Assembly (NCBI RefSeq): GCF_027579695.1
Contig: NC_083571.1
Coordinates: forward strand, 88,276,888-88,340,887
Direction of reading: 5' to 3'
Origin: Neoarius graeffei
Taxonomy: Eukaryota > Chordata > Actinopteri > Siluriformes > Ariidae
DNA length: 64,000 nucleotides
Shown: piece by piece, positions 44,635 through 59,157 of the stretch
Position numbering within the stretch: the stretch's first letter is position 1
Layout of the letters: every line of letters starts with the position of its first letter
Notes under the pieces: model-generated
What the model was told of the DNA's origin: nothing
The model's database searches: none
Seen by the model: only the letters and a program-made list of their open reading frames with translations
Made by a program: the position numbers and the translations under genes

Positions 44635-47600
44635 CCACTTGTAATGCTACAAAGAAACCAGAAAGCACAATGTTCTGAAGATCTGCCTGTGGTGAAAAAC
44701 CCACTGACTGTTACAAAGTGCTGACACCTGAGACTACTTCCATAAATGTTAAATAAATATCTCATTACAGAAACATCTCCATAACCATTAGACATTTTTC
44801 TTTGTTAAATAACATGTTTAATTCAATTATTATTATATTTAGATGATTATGGATTGACCACCACACAAGTCCCTGTAAACGAGTTACGGAAATGGTAACA
44901 TTTTAAAGCAAGCCCACTGATATTCTGTAAATCTGGGATTTGTGTTGCTGCTATTATAGAAAATTACTTTATAACTACTGACCAATCAGATTTGAGCCTT
45001 CAGTAGTGTTGTGATCGGGCTTGTAGTACTCGAGTCCAGGGCTCGGATTTGAGTCCGACTCGTGCCCTAATTTTAAGGACTTGTGACTCGACTTGGACTT
45101 GAGCACTGATGACTCGGACTTGGACTCAGACTCGTGCATTAACTGTATTAGGAATCGGAAAATGGAGACTGGGACTTGGAGTTTTTCTTTATTTTTTTGT
45201 AACATGCCATAATAATTTGGCATAAGATATTTATATCTACATTAATTTTGTACTAATTTTGTGCAAGAGTGTCACACCTGTGTGCATTGGCACGTGCATC
45301 AGATACACTCTCGGGCATGCTCTGGACAGCATGCATGCCAAGCGGACTCTCACGTGTGCGGCGTAAATAACTTGCACCTGCACAGGATTAAGGCGCAATC
45401 AGCACACAGATATAAAAACTGTGAAAACGCACTTACTTTGCGAAGTATTGAGTTGCATTGCTGACACATTACCGAGCCTTATTTCTTTCTGATCCCTGAT
45501 TTCCTGTTTCTCATCTTTGATTCAGCTGAGTCTACGATCGCCTGTTTGTGTCTCGCTCGACCTATTGCCCGTTTCACTGTTTTATGATTTTGCCTGCTGT
45601 TCTGGATTGTTTACCATCTTCACTTGTATTAATAAACATACCTTCTGCACTTACATCTGTCTCGCAACCATCTCTGACAGAATACTTCACACTCCCTGAC
45701 AAAGAGAATGCACATTCACCTGTTCATACGTCATGTTCAGGGACAAACTAATGTTAATGGTGCGGTTGGAGTCTTGAACTCGACTCGGATCAATAATGGA
45801 CTCGATTCGAATTTTTTTTAATGACTTGGACTTGAATCTGACTTGAACACTGTGGACTCGAGACTAGTCTCGGACTCAAGGTTTAGTGACTCGACTACAA
45901 CACTGGTTGTGATGTAATAAATCATAGACAGCATTTAGATGTGTGTATTCTTAATCAAATAAAAGAAAAGCTGGACTCGCTGATTCTAGGAATGTAAACA
46001 AGGAAATACAGGCCAGACAAGATTTTGTAGGTAAATACAAAATACAAAAATGGTATCTGTAACTTCGTTTAAAACAAATGAGTGATTTGTCCATAGAATA
46101 ACAACCACCAAACTAACCAATGAAATACAAGCGAAAGGCTTACGGTACATCTGAGCAAATTAGCAATATGGTAGTATAATACGGTTTTGTGCATGAATCA
46201 AACACGTTTGAAGAATAAAAATGAAACATCACCTGATATCAGGTTTTCTGGTAAATATATATATATATATATATGTTATTTACCAGCTGGGAGGACCGTA
46301 TTGTGAAATACCGTGACCGAGGTCTTGAAAGTACTGACCGAGGCCCTCTGGGCCGAGGTCAGTATTCAAGGCTGAGGTCACGGTATTTCACCATACGGAC
46401 CGACCTTAAGCTGGTAAATAATATATTTATTTTTTTCTTTACCAAATTCTAACAGAAAATGAGAGCGCCCAAAAGGGAAAACCGAGCCAAACCGCCATTT
46501 TGAATCCTCATTCACGGCTGTGATGCAAATGGCTTCCTCCTCGGTATACAAGTGCACTTCCATGGCAGGAAAAAAACTACATTTTGCCGCCTATGTAGTC
46601 CCCTATTTATACAAAATTGAGTCATTCAGGATTCAGCCATGTTTTTGCTCGGCAGTAGCAACAGTTACAGGTTTTAAGATTTCTCCTGAAATGTTTTCTT
46701 TTATTTCTTCTTCCTCAGGGTAGTAAAACTCGCTTTCGCTGTGAACACTGTCGTTATTGCTATCCATGCTGTAAAATTAATGCTATTCTCCTGAGAAATG
46801 CTGGCAAAAATTTATAAGATTTTTGATAATCGTATAAATAAATCTTATAAAAAAAAAAAAAGATAAATGTTGACAAAAAAATGCTACTATGTTTGTTGTT
46901 GTGAACGAGCGAGTCGCCAGAGGTCTGTAACTGGGGTACGTAACTGGAGTCCGTATCGGAGGATACAGACCTGCTCGCCAGCCAATCAGAGCACAGGATT
47001 TGATGGAAACCAGACCGCGAAAAAAATAGAGGATATTACACAGTTGCATGAAGATATGAAGTTTATCTTCAAGTGGTGAACATATTCACGAGAGAGTGAT
47101 GTGAACAAGTGAAAATATTTTCAACATAAGATAAGCTTCATATCTTCGTAACACTGTGTAATGTTATTTATATTAAATGGACATGTCTACAAAAAAAAAA
47201 TTACACAAGTTAATCAAAAGAATTGTAATTTTGAACCAGTTCGCCATTTTCACAATGCGCATCAAGTCAGTGGGGAAACACTGGGAGTGACATCATCAAA
47301 ACGAAATATCAGGAATTATTATACATACAGGCCACTTTTTCGATGGAATAAAAATGTGTTCTATTCCCTTCTATTGGGTTCCATTCATTTGGTTTGATAG
47401 CATGCAATATTGTTAGCATATCGCTTATCCTACGTGTATTAGCCACTCTACCCAATGGAGAATGAGCATTGAATATGGATTACAATATTGCATGTTGTCA
47501 AGACAATGTGACATCATGCATCAGAGCTGATATGAATATCCAATGACAAAATTTTTCTGCTGCACATGCACAGAACCATTTCTTTGTCTTCTGGGAAAGA

Positions 47601-48765
47601 AAAAGAGGCTAATCCAGTGCTACTGCTAGGATTGGCTATGCTATAATTAAGCACAAAATAAATAAACTGAAAACTGAAACTGAAGACGCGCTGAACACCC
47701 AAAAGGCTACCAAAACTTCATTATACATTCTTCACGTATATTTATAAGAGAAAAACATACCAGTGGTCATCGAAAAACTGGAAAAGAGAAACATAGAAAA
47801 TGTAAAACTTCCACGCTAGTGTGCGACTGTGACAATTTTTAAACAAACATGGCCGCGAGGTTTGCTTTTTTAAATGAGGATGATTTTGCGAGAATTTTGG
47901 CTGTCAGGTTGCTCTATTGTGTGTAGTTGTTAATGTTGATTTTAAAAGTAGCTAAATAAATTACATTGGGAAATGAATACTTAAGTCTGAGTGAAAAATA
48001 CTGTGATGAGCATGCGTGGAAGAAGAGTCTGGAGACAGAAATCTTAGTTTCTCGGTCGTTAGCCTGTGCTACTTGCTCTTGATAGCATTCCTTTATTAGC
48101 ATTCACTAACGCTACTGATTAATGCTATACTGGCTGGAAGGTGACTTCACTGCCTCAGTGACAGCGTTAACTCGTGGGTAAGCTAGCACTGGCCTTCGCT
48201 AACACTACTGATGAATGCTACACCGGCTGGAAGGTGACTGCACTGCCGCACTAACAGCGCTGCGTCGCAAGTAAGCTAGCATTGGCCTTCAAGAATGCTG
48301 ATATGAAGAGAGTGTGTATGTATTATAATAATAATAATAATAATAATAATAAAACTGACTGGCTTTTTTCATGGTATATCATATATATTCCATTCAACAA
48401 GCATGCTATTGAACTCGTCTTCGACTTGTTTAGTATCATGCTATCTGAATGGAATATATCTGATAGACCACTCAACGCCAGCCAATATTATTTAAATATA
48501 TCACTCAGATCCGCGATGCATTTCCTATGAAAAATACGAGTTTTTCAACACGAGAAGATAAACTTCATATCTTCAACCAACGTGAGTTTCTTTTTATTAT
48601 ATAAACACATTTACAAACAAAAAAGTACCCAAATTTATCAAAACAATTCATCGATTTACTCACAAGTAACATATACAGATTTATGTCATGGTTTTGGTTA
48701 TCCATGTCCCAGATGTAGCTCATATGAAAAATACAAGTAGTGTATTTTCCAGTAAAACACTTGTG

Positions 48766-48840
<75 letters not shown>

Positions 48841-50908
48841 AATAAAGAAAGTTTTCACCTTAGCTTGCTGAAATCTTAGTTTATTACTTGTGCAGTCAAC
48901 TACAACCCCGATTCCAAAAAAGTTGGGACAAAGTACAAATTGTAAATAAAAATGGAATGCAATAATTTACAAATCTCAAAAACTGATATTGTATTCACAA
49001 TAGAACATAGACAACATATCAAATGTTGAAAGTGAGACATTTTGAAATTTCATGCCAAATATTGGCTCATTTGAAATTTCATGACAGCAACACATATCAG
49101 AAAAGTTGGGACAGGGGCAATAAGAGGCTGGAAAAGTTAAAGGCACAGAAAAGGAACAGCTGGAGGACCAAATTGCAACTCATTAGGTCAATTGGCAATA
49201 GGTCATTAACATGACTGGGTATAAAAAGAGCATCTTGGAGTGGCAGCGGCTCTCAGAAGTAAAGCTGGGAAGAGGATCACCAATCCCCCTAATTCTGCGC
49301 CGACAAATAGTGGAGCAATATCAGAAAGGAGTTTGACAGTGTAAAATTGCAAAGAGTTTGAACATATCATCATCTACAGTGCATAATATCATCAAAAGAT
49401 TCAGAGAATCTGGAAGAATCTCTGTGCGTAAGGGTCAAGGCCGGAAAACCATACTGGGTGCCCGTGATCTTCGGGCCCTTAGACGGCACTGCATCACATA
49501 CAGGCATGCTTCTGTATTGGAAATCACAAAATGGGCTCAGGAATATTTCCAGAAAACATTATCTGTGAACACAATTCACCGTGCCATCCGCCGTTGCCAG
49601 CTAAAACTCTATAGTTCAAAGAAGAAGCCGTATCTAAACATGATCCAGAAGCGCAGACGTCTTCTCTGGGCCAAGGCTCATTTAAAATGGACTGTGGCAA
49701 AGTGGAAAACTGTTCTGTGGTCAGATGAATCAAAATTTGAAGTTCTTTATGGAAATGAGGGACACCGTGTCATTCGGACTAAAGAGGAGAAGGACGACCC
49801 AAGTTGTTATCAGCGCTCAGTTCAGAAGCCTGCATCTCTGATGGTATGGGGTTGCATTAGTGCGTGTGGCATGGGCAGCTTACACATCTGGAAAGACACC
49901 ATCAATGCTGAAAGGTATATCCAGGTTCTAGAGCAACATATGCTCCCATCCAGACGACGTCTCTTTCAGGGAAGACCTTGTATTTTCCAACATGACAATG
50001 CCAAACCACATACTGCATCAATTACAGCATCATGGCTGTGTAGAAGAAGGGTCAGGGTACTGAACTGGCCAGCCTGCAGTCCAGATCTTTCACCCATAGA
50101 AAACATTTGGCGCATCATAAAACGGAAGATACGACAAAAAAAGACCTAAGACAGTTGAGCAACTAGAATCCTACATTAGACAAGAATGGGTTAACATTCC
50201 TATCCCTAAACTTGAGCAACTTGTCTCCTCAGTCCCCAGACGTTTACAGACTGTTGTAAAGAGAAGAGGGGATGTCTCACAGTGGTAAACATAGCCTTGT
50301 CCCAACTTTTTTGAGATGTGTTGTTGTCATGAAATTTAAAATCACCTAATTTTTCTCTTTAAATGATACATTTTCTCAGTTTAAACATTTGATATGTCAT
50401 CTATGTTCTATTCTGAATAAAATATGGAATTTTGAAACTTCCACATCATTGCATTCCGTTTTTATTTACAATTTGTACTTTGTCCCAACTTTTTTGGAAT
50501 TGGGGTTGTATAAAAGGCCTGGCTAGGTATGTTTATCCATCACACAGGATAAACACAAAGATCATTAATGGTAAAGATACAGATAAAAATGAAGGATTAG
50601 ACCATAATTCATGCAATTAATTGCTAATAGTGGGGCTGTTGTATGATAATCATTCCCATATCCAAGAAAACCTGAATTCTCCATGGTGGAGAGGCTGTAG
50701 CATATACTAGTGATGGAAGTAGGTGGTTATCACCTACAGCATGGAAAGACACTGCGGTCTCGTTGGAGTCCATAAGCCGAGACCCAGTCTCCGACCAAGA
50801 CCCACTAATGAGACCCAGATCTAGACCAAGGCTACGTTTATGTGGTCTCAAGAGCCAGCTACTCTCCAACTCAGCCTGGTAATTTTAACAAATTGTGCAC
50901 ATACCCTG

Positions 50909-50977
<69 letters not shown>

Positions 50978-51154
50978 CTGTGTGCACATATGAGGGCTGA
51001 ATATACAGTGTATACTGGCTTGAGTGGTGTCTTTATAATTTTAATGAAAAAGTGTAAGGGTATATTTGGCTCTGCTAAAACATTTGCCCTACACAGTTAA
51101 AGAGCTGTCAGACTATTTTAGGAAACTGGTACCGATTAAAAGTCATCTGGAGCT

Positions 51155-51205
<51 letters not shown>

Positions 51206-51304
51206 GGTGGTTCATTTACAGAAATTAACGCACATTGAGAAATAGACAAGGCAAAGGTGAATTTCCCAATGAAAGTGTGTGCAGATTATTTGAGAGAGAG
51301 AACG

Positions 51305-51347
<43 letters not shown>

Positions 51348-52708
51348 AAAGAGACTTTTACTGAGAGAGGACCAAATTAAAATACCTCAAGCAGAACAAG
51401 AGCAGTTTGGGAAATAAAACGTAGCATTCAGTCTGTCCTCTTCATCCTTTAATCATTCCTTTCTCTCTGCATCTTCTCTGCATATTTTCTTCCCTCCCTC
51501 CTCATCTCATCTCATCTCATTACACATTCTTAACCCCCATTTTTTTTTATCATCATGCCTGATCTTTTGCAATAAATAATTAAAAAAAAATCTCACAGAG
51601 CAAAGAGCATGAGAAGGAAAAGTTAGAGGGACAAAGGACGATTACTGGGCGAGAACAAGAGCGCTTCTGGTAGTAAAATGCATGCGTGCATCTGGAGTGT
51701 GTGTTACACAGAGCTTTCTGTGTCTCGAACTGCTTCAGTCTGAATGAGGACTGGAATGACTTTGACTTCTCTGGGCCAGAATCTGTGTCTGTGACATTTC
51801 TATCAACACGTATGCTTCAAAAAGTGCTATTCTGAGGTCTCGGCTGTAAACTCTGCTATACTGACATCTCAGAGGGCAAACCTGACCTTGTATGTATTGA
51901 GTGTGTGCGTGTACAGTATGTGAGAGCTCAAATGTGTGTTTTATGCATCACAAATCAAGCCTTAACCACTGCAGGTCCATAACGTTGCCTGTATGAGCAG
52001 CAGGAAGGCCAGGAGGACGTTAAAAGCAACCACAGCCTAGACACACACAAATAAAATGCAAACACACATACCCAATGTGCAGGTTAACATCTGCACGTGA
52101 ATATGATCAGTGTTTTTTTTTTTTTCCTGTCCAGACCTTACCCTGGACTATATATGTACTGTGAGTCAATTTGTGCACAAGTTCTACTTGAACATGTGTA
52201 TACAGTTTTGTGTAACTACTGTCCATGAAGTATATGATCACTGAAGGCACACAACAACAAGTCCATGTGGATATATGCAGGAAAAAGAGACTGAGAGAAA
52301 GCAAGACCCAGTAGAGCTGGAGAAGTAGACAGAGGCACTCTGCACACTATCTGGAGTGTGTTTGTGTCTGTGTATTTGTGCACAGCCCATTCCCAGCGTG
52401 TCTTGCAGTTCACACCTCCCTCTCTTCTCATCTTTCTCACTGCATCACTGAGATCTCATTCAGTGTGAAAGCAGCACTAGAGACGGCCTTGGGTGAGCCA
52501 GCGGGTCGGGGGGTAGTATTTGTCTCCAGCCCAACAAGAATACTCGCTGCCTGGGGCAAAGATGAGCGTGGCCTTGGGGGGTTCAGTGGGTGGAGGGTGG
52601 AGGATGGGGGCCAGCATACCTCGCCTCTACTTGCACACTAAGCCAATTCATATAATCAGAGCTAAAATTACCCTGGACTCGACTGTGCCCTCCAAGGGAA
52701 AAGCTTCC

Positions 52709-52766
<58 letters not shown>

Positions 52767-55034
52767 CATTACCAATCTTATTCTGGTGGGGTGGAGGAGG
52801 AGCCCCAAGTACTCAGGATATCTGGAGTTGTGCTTACTTGTGTTTATATGAAGCAGCCAGTGTGTATTCCTGTGTCCCTCTTCTTTTTCCTTCATTAAAA
52901 TATCTGAATTTTATTTAAACATGTTAGCATAGCTAGCCAGCTCGTTCATATTTATCACAAGTAGATTCCAATGGCATGTGGATTCGATCAACTGGCTACA
53001 CTAAATTGCCCATAGGTGTGAATGTCAGTGTGAATGGCTGTCTGTCTCTCTGTGATAGACTGGAGACCTGTCCAGGGTGGACCCCGCCTCTCACGCAGTG
53101 TCAGCTGGGATTGGCTCCAGTTCACCCACGACCCACAATGAATAAGTGGTACAGAAAATGAATGAATGAATATGGCTGTATGTTGACTGATCTAAAGTAG
53201 CATTTAAAGATAAGAAGACCTTGGAGTTCAGAAGACTACTCAGAGGTCCAGAGTATCCATCCATTATCCATAACCACTTATCCTGTGCAGGGTCACAGGC
53301 AAGCTGGAGCCTTTCCCAGCTGACTATGGGCAAGAGGCGGGGTACACCTTGGACAAGTTGCCAGGTCATCACAGGGCTGACACATAGAGATAAACAACCA
53401 TTTACACTCTCAGTCAATTTAGAGTCACCAATTAGCCTAACCTGCATGTCTTTGGACTGTAGGGGAAACCAGAGCACCCAGAAGAAACCCATGCAGACAC
53501 AGGGAGAACATGCAAACTCCACACAGAAAGGCCCTCATCAGCCACTGGGCTTGAACCCAGAACCTTCTTGCTGTGAGGCAACAGCGCTAACCACTACACC
53601 ATTGTGCCACCCATGTCCAGAGTAGGAATTCTGAATTGAGAGGGTGTTTTCTCTGGTTTTTCCTGGTTGGAGTTTTAGGATTACAAGTTACAACTTCTAG
53701 TAAAATTCAGCATGTGGGATGCCATGACCTAATGGTTAGAGAGTGAGCTTTGGGACCAAAAGGTTGCTGGTTCACTTCCCTGGATTAGCAGGAATGACTG
53801 AAGTGCCCTTGAGCAAAGCACCTAGCTCTCCAGGCTGATCTGGGTATGTTATATGTTTCTCTGGATAAGATCATCTGCTAAATGCTGTTAATGTAATGTA
53901 ATTCAGCACAAGTGATTTCTTTAAGCATAAAACTTAGAACTATTTTGAACATCAATACTATTAGCCTTGTTAACCAGCTAGCTCGAGAAGTACACAGGTT
54001 CTTCAGCAAAAGATTTCCGAGTACCACATCATGCTCTAATAAAAAAGCTGTAGAGGCTATTTTTGGCATCTCTTAACAGAGCTCCATTTACCAGCCTTTA
54101 TCCCTTTTGGACTGAAGTACTTAGAAAATCTCCAATCGTATTGAAATAAGCCACTGAAGCGTTAGTAATCACTTACAAATCGGGTACCACCGTGCCACCC
54201 GATCAACAAATGTGATTTGTAAGTGATTACTAACGCTTGCTCACATCGGATGGTGCAGTGATTAGCACTGTTGCCTCACAGTGAGAAGGTCTTGGGTTCA
54301 AGCCCAGTGACCGACGGGGGCCTTTCTGTGGGGAGTTTGCATGTCCTCCCAGTGCCTGTGTAGGTTTCCCCAACAGTTCAAAGACCTGGGGTGGCCTTGG
54401 GCTGAAATGCCCTTGAGCAAGGCACCTAACCCCTAACTGCTCCCTGGGTGCTGTAATATACCTGTCCACTGCTCTGGGTATGTGCACGTGCTTAGTGTTC
54501 ACTGCTTCAGATGGGATAAATGCAGAGAGGAATTTCACTGTGCTTGTGTGTGCATGTGACAAATAAATGTTTCTTCTTTGTGGGCACAGGGGTACTTTTG
54601 TCATGTGTTGTTTTTTATAGCACAGAGCATGTACTCGTGCATTTGAGTGAGGACACGAGTGAGAGCATGTACTAACAGCTTTGCGTTATGTCATCGATTC
54701 TGTTTGTTGTCTCATGTCAACTCTGGACATGAAACTGACTGTCTTTTATTCTCTTTCCCTCCCTCAATCTGTCTTTGCATGAGTGGGAGAAGAAATGCTG
54801 TCAGGTCAGTTTAATACAGCTGAATGTCAGTAATCAAGCGTGCTCTACCAGTGCCAGTTCATCGAGCTCAGTAGAAGTGTCTTTATCGGTAATTCTACAG
54901 GCTTCCTGTTCCGTAAACTACTGAATAATCCTGTTTGCCCAAATTCACCTAACCCAAACACCCCAATTAAACATGCTCAGACCTAAACTCTGACTCATTC
55001 TTTTTACGGGGGAGGAGGGTGTGCGTGTGTCTGT

Positions 55035-55065
<31 letters not shown>

Positions 55066-57494
55066 GGGAGTGGGGAGGTGGGGTGTAGTCACTACATGAC
55101 TCATACATCTCCAAAAGCCCCTGATTTCCCCCATCAACATCCTCTTCCTTCTCACAAGCCCAGATGCAGCCTGGCACAGATGCAGCTCGTTATTTACGAT
55201 AATATTTTAGCTGGTGTCCATGGCAGCACTCACCTGTTTCTTCTTGTAGAAGCCTTTCTGATCACAATTAGGAATGCGAAAAACTCGAGGGTTTATCACG
55301 CTGGATATCCTAAGACTCTTCAAAATGCTTTCCATTTCTCGGCGACACGGGCCCTTCAAACAAACAAACGCACCAAAAAATCAGTCCAGATTATAAAATC
55401 AAACATGCGATCTTAGAAATGATACAAACTCTTGGTTTGTGTCTCTTTATTTATTTATTTTTTTCATGGCAGACACATCCAGGCTTCTCGACACTGAGCA
55501 GCAAAACGAGAGCTGTCCTCTGGTAAGGATTTCAAATATAAAGAAGCAATATGCCCATTTCTAGCCCAGCTTTCATCTGTGGTTTTTTTTTTTTAGTCAC
55601 GCTTCATCCAAATATACTACCTGAACACACCTCTCTCTGTAGCTACAGAGCTCACATCACACAGAGTACTCTGTGAAAAAAAAAAAAAAAAAACCTTTTC
55701 AGAGGGTCGTCTTCAAAATTATGAATAAATATATTGTTAGAATGGATTTGTACAGCACTTCTTTGTAAATTTTTATGGATTTATTTTTGAAAAGAAAAAC
55801 CGACTTCCATTTTTGAGTTTTCTTGATATATTCATAGCGCATTCCAGCTTCATGGGCCTTTCCTGTGTCACCCAATACAGCCCTGCTGTAAACGAGAAAA
55901 GGGATGGCTGCACTCTACGTGACCTCAGGCCATGAACAGCATGTGGCACAGCTGGGACTGCAATCTTCAAGCAATCTATAAACCGGAAGAGTCCTTCTCT
56001 TTCCTGACTCGCTTGCTGATCAAGTTAAAATCTCAAATATTGTAAATATGTCAAATATGGAATTTCCTCATGATCAGAGTTGGTGTTCAGTGATGAGCCT
56101 GAGCCAATGCAACACTGCAGAACTGTGCTTATGTGCTCCAATTCCATGCCCACACACAAACAGTTTCCCACTTTATTCTTGACCATCTCTGACCTGCTGC
56201 CAGGAGGTAAAAAGCACTTACATACTCGGTCTCTCTTTTGGATGCCAGGCTGAAATTGTGGATATCAGGGTGGACTCCCTTGACCACTGGCTCCACTTTC
56301 TGCATCTGTTTTTGCTTAAACTCCTCCATCTGGATCATGATGAGCTTAGTGTGCAGCAGAGACCCTTTAGGATCCAGCTCTGTTCTGTGCAGACCCTCTT
56401 CAACCCCTGAACCTGTTGCTGTGTCCTGCACCACCTCAGTGCCCATGCTGACTGCTGCAATGGTAGTGGTAGGCAGATGTTCCTCTACAGGTTCCTCAGG
56501 GTGATCTGAAGCATGGGAGAGGAGTAAAGGCCAGTGTTAGACAACATGTACAAAAAGATTCATCACACTTTTAAAGGGTAGGTAGGACAGCATAACTCCA
56601 AAAGGTCGAAGTGGGGTTTTAATAGTACTCCCGGCTCTAAGCATTAAGGATTAGCTGCTATTTTGCTTGCAAGTTCCCAGCAACTGAGCTAGAGAATCCA
56701 AACTTTGGTGTAACTGGCTCAAGTGTGTGCTTTCTTGAATAATATTGCAGTTGAATTTGAATAGTGTCAATATTATCATTTTATTTCTGAACAGATCAAC
56801 ACTCAGGAAAGACAGGACGTTTCTAGGAAGAGAGTTGTGTCTCAGCCATCACAACCATAATTTACAAATTTTGTAATCATTACAAGTGACTGAAATAAAA
56901 AAAAACAGACCAATCCTAAAGTCACCTGACCACGTAAACAGATATGACTGCGATGCAACGACAGACGGAAGAACGTGGGGGGAGTGGAAGAACTGAGTAA
57001 AAGAAACTTTAATCCCAAAGTGGGTGTAAGAATTGTGGTTAGGTCCGAATTATAGCATCAGCAGATAAACCATGTCCTTGTTAACAATGACATAACGACA
57101 ACAATAACAACAACAGAAACATCAACTCCAACATAAACAACACAATACATACCTAACAGGTTTCAGTGACAATGTATAATCAGAGACAAGGGCACTGAAA
57201 TCATAGTAATAACCTACTTTCTCTGTTTGACCCACTATAATTACACTAGAAATAGAAATGAAAGTCATATCCAGGGTAGAAGGGTTCAATGGAGCAACAT
57301 CTAATTCTGGACTCTGCAAAACATCAATATTTAACCCAAATGTAAACTCTTGTAAGTTTTTGTGGCCTATTCCATAAACACATTTGCCATTTTTTTCTAT
57401 TTAAGAAAACAAACACTTGACCTCATGCATTTGGTCAGTCCCAGTAAACAGGTAAACAGTTTAACATACACTATAAACACAAGTAAATGTGTAC

Positions 57495-57528
<34 letters not shown>

Positions 57529-58944
57529 CGAAAAGAAAAGACAAGACCAAACACGGGACCAAAATGAATAATATGAGATGAGTTATTGATAATATATTTC
57601 TGCATATTCCGATCCAGTCCAGTTATGCACCAGGAAAAACAAAAAACAAGACATGATTTGGGGTGGAGCATAAAGTATCAAGGAGACACAGCCCTGCTCG
57701 CTGGTTGGAGGAGATATGTAATTACCATAAAATGTGGTATGATGGGAAAGGAGGACGGGAAAGACTAAAATTAAAGAGGAGAAGGAGAGAATATGAGGTA
57801 AGGCAATACTGTAAAACAGCTGGCTCCCCGAAACTGCTTTTTAAAAGTGACTCTGTATCCTAACAATAGTTTTTGTGTGTCACATTGTCATAGCTGATTG
57901 CTTCAACACAACACTTGTGGCTACATCAGATGGCTGCATAGTGGACTGGGATGGGGGGGTATTGATGTCAGATCTGTCTAAAAACACCAACGCGCATATG
58001 GGATTTTGTTTTTATATCTTGGTGGGGACCAAATTTCCCCACAAGGATAGATATGCCCTATTTGTCGCTGGGTCATTTGGCTGGTCCCTATATGGAAAGC
58101 TCCTCAAGCAGCTTTTATTAAATCGAATACCTAAGAGCTGAAATGTTTCTTTCTGGTTACTGAAGTTAAGGGTTAGGGTTTAGGATTAGATTAGGGTTAG
58201 GTTTAGGTATAGCGTTAATTAGCTGCAGTATTTATTAATTATGTCGACGGAAGGTCCTCACTAGGAGAGTAAGACACAGTGTAAGTACCGGTGTGAAATG
58301 TTGCCTCAGTAATACTGTATGCATGCTAAGTGTTTATGCTTTCTGACTCATGCAGCACATATTTACAAGCACAAGGCTGTAGTCTCGTGCACATCATGAT
58401 CATGCTTCACATTCTTCATTTACTCCAAGAGTGTTAGACTTCAATAACCTTATCCAGATCAGGGCTGCAAATGCTTTTGGTATAGAAAAAAAGAAAAGAT
58501 AATGCATAACAAATCAGTCAGAAAGTGGAATATTCATGGAGTATATAAGAAAAAAAAAATGGCGGGTGGCACGGAGGTGTAGTGGTTAGCACTGTCGCCT
58601 CACAGCAAGAAGGTCTGGGTTCGTGCCCTGTGGCCGGCGAGGGCCTTTCTGTGTGGAGTTGCATGTTCTCCCCGTGTCCGCGTGGGTTTCCTCCGGGTGC
58701 TCCGGTTTTCCCCACAGTCCAAAGACATGCAGGTTAGGTTAACTGGTGACTCTAAATTGACCGTAGGTGTGAATGTGTGTGTGAATGGTTGTCTGTGTCT
58801 ATGTGTCAGCCCTGTGATGACCTGGCGACTTGTCCAGGGTGTACCCCGCCTTTTGCACTACTCCTTCACTGCCTTATCTTTTTCTCTTTATATATATTTT
58901 GCTGCTGTAACAATGTAAATTTCCCCTTATGGGATAATAAAAGG

Positions 58945-59012
<68 letters not shown>

Positions 59013-59122
59013 GAGGTGCAACAACATTAATTCAAGGGTGCGCGTGCGCACACACACACACACACACATCCATGTTTTGAATGTTGGACTGATTACGCCA
59101 AGAGAACACACTGATCCGCGGT

Positions 59123-59157
<35 letters not shown>

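Larger units (their letters stand above)
46276..48600. mobile_element. Hairpin-rich unclassified repeat element
   Basis: It opens with a long foldback (46276-46422). It then has inverted GAAGATATGAAG-type sequences near 47053, 47145 and 48560, a short exon-like ORF at 47849, and a tandem duplication at 48103-48291. The pieces look like one composite element, but no confident ends were found. Confidence 0.45.
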
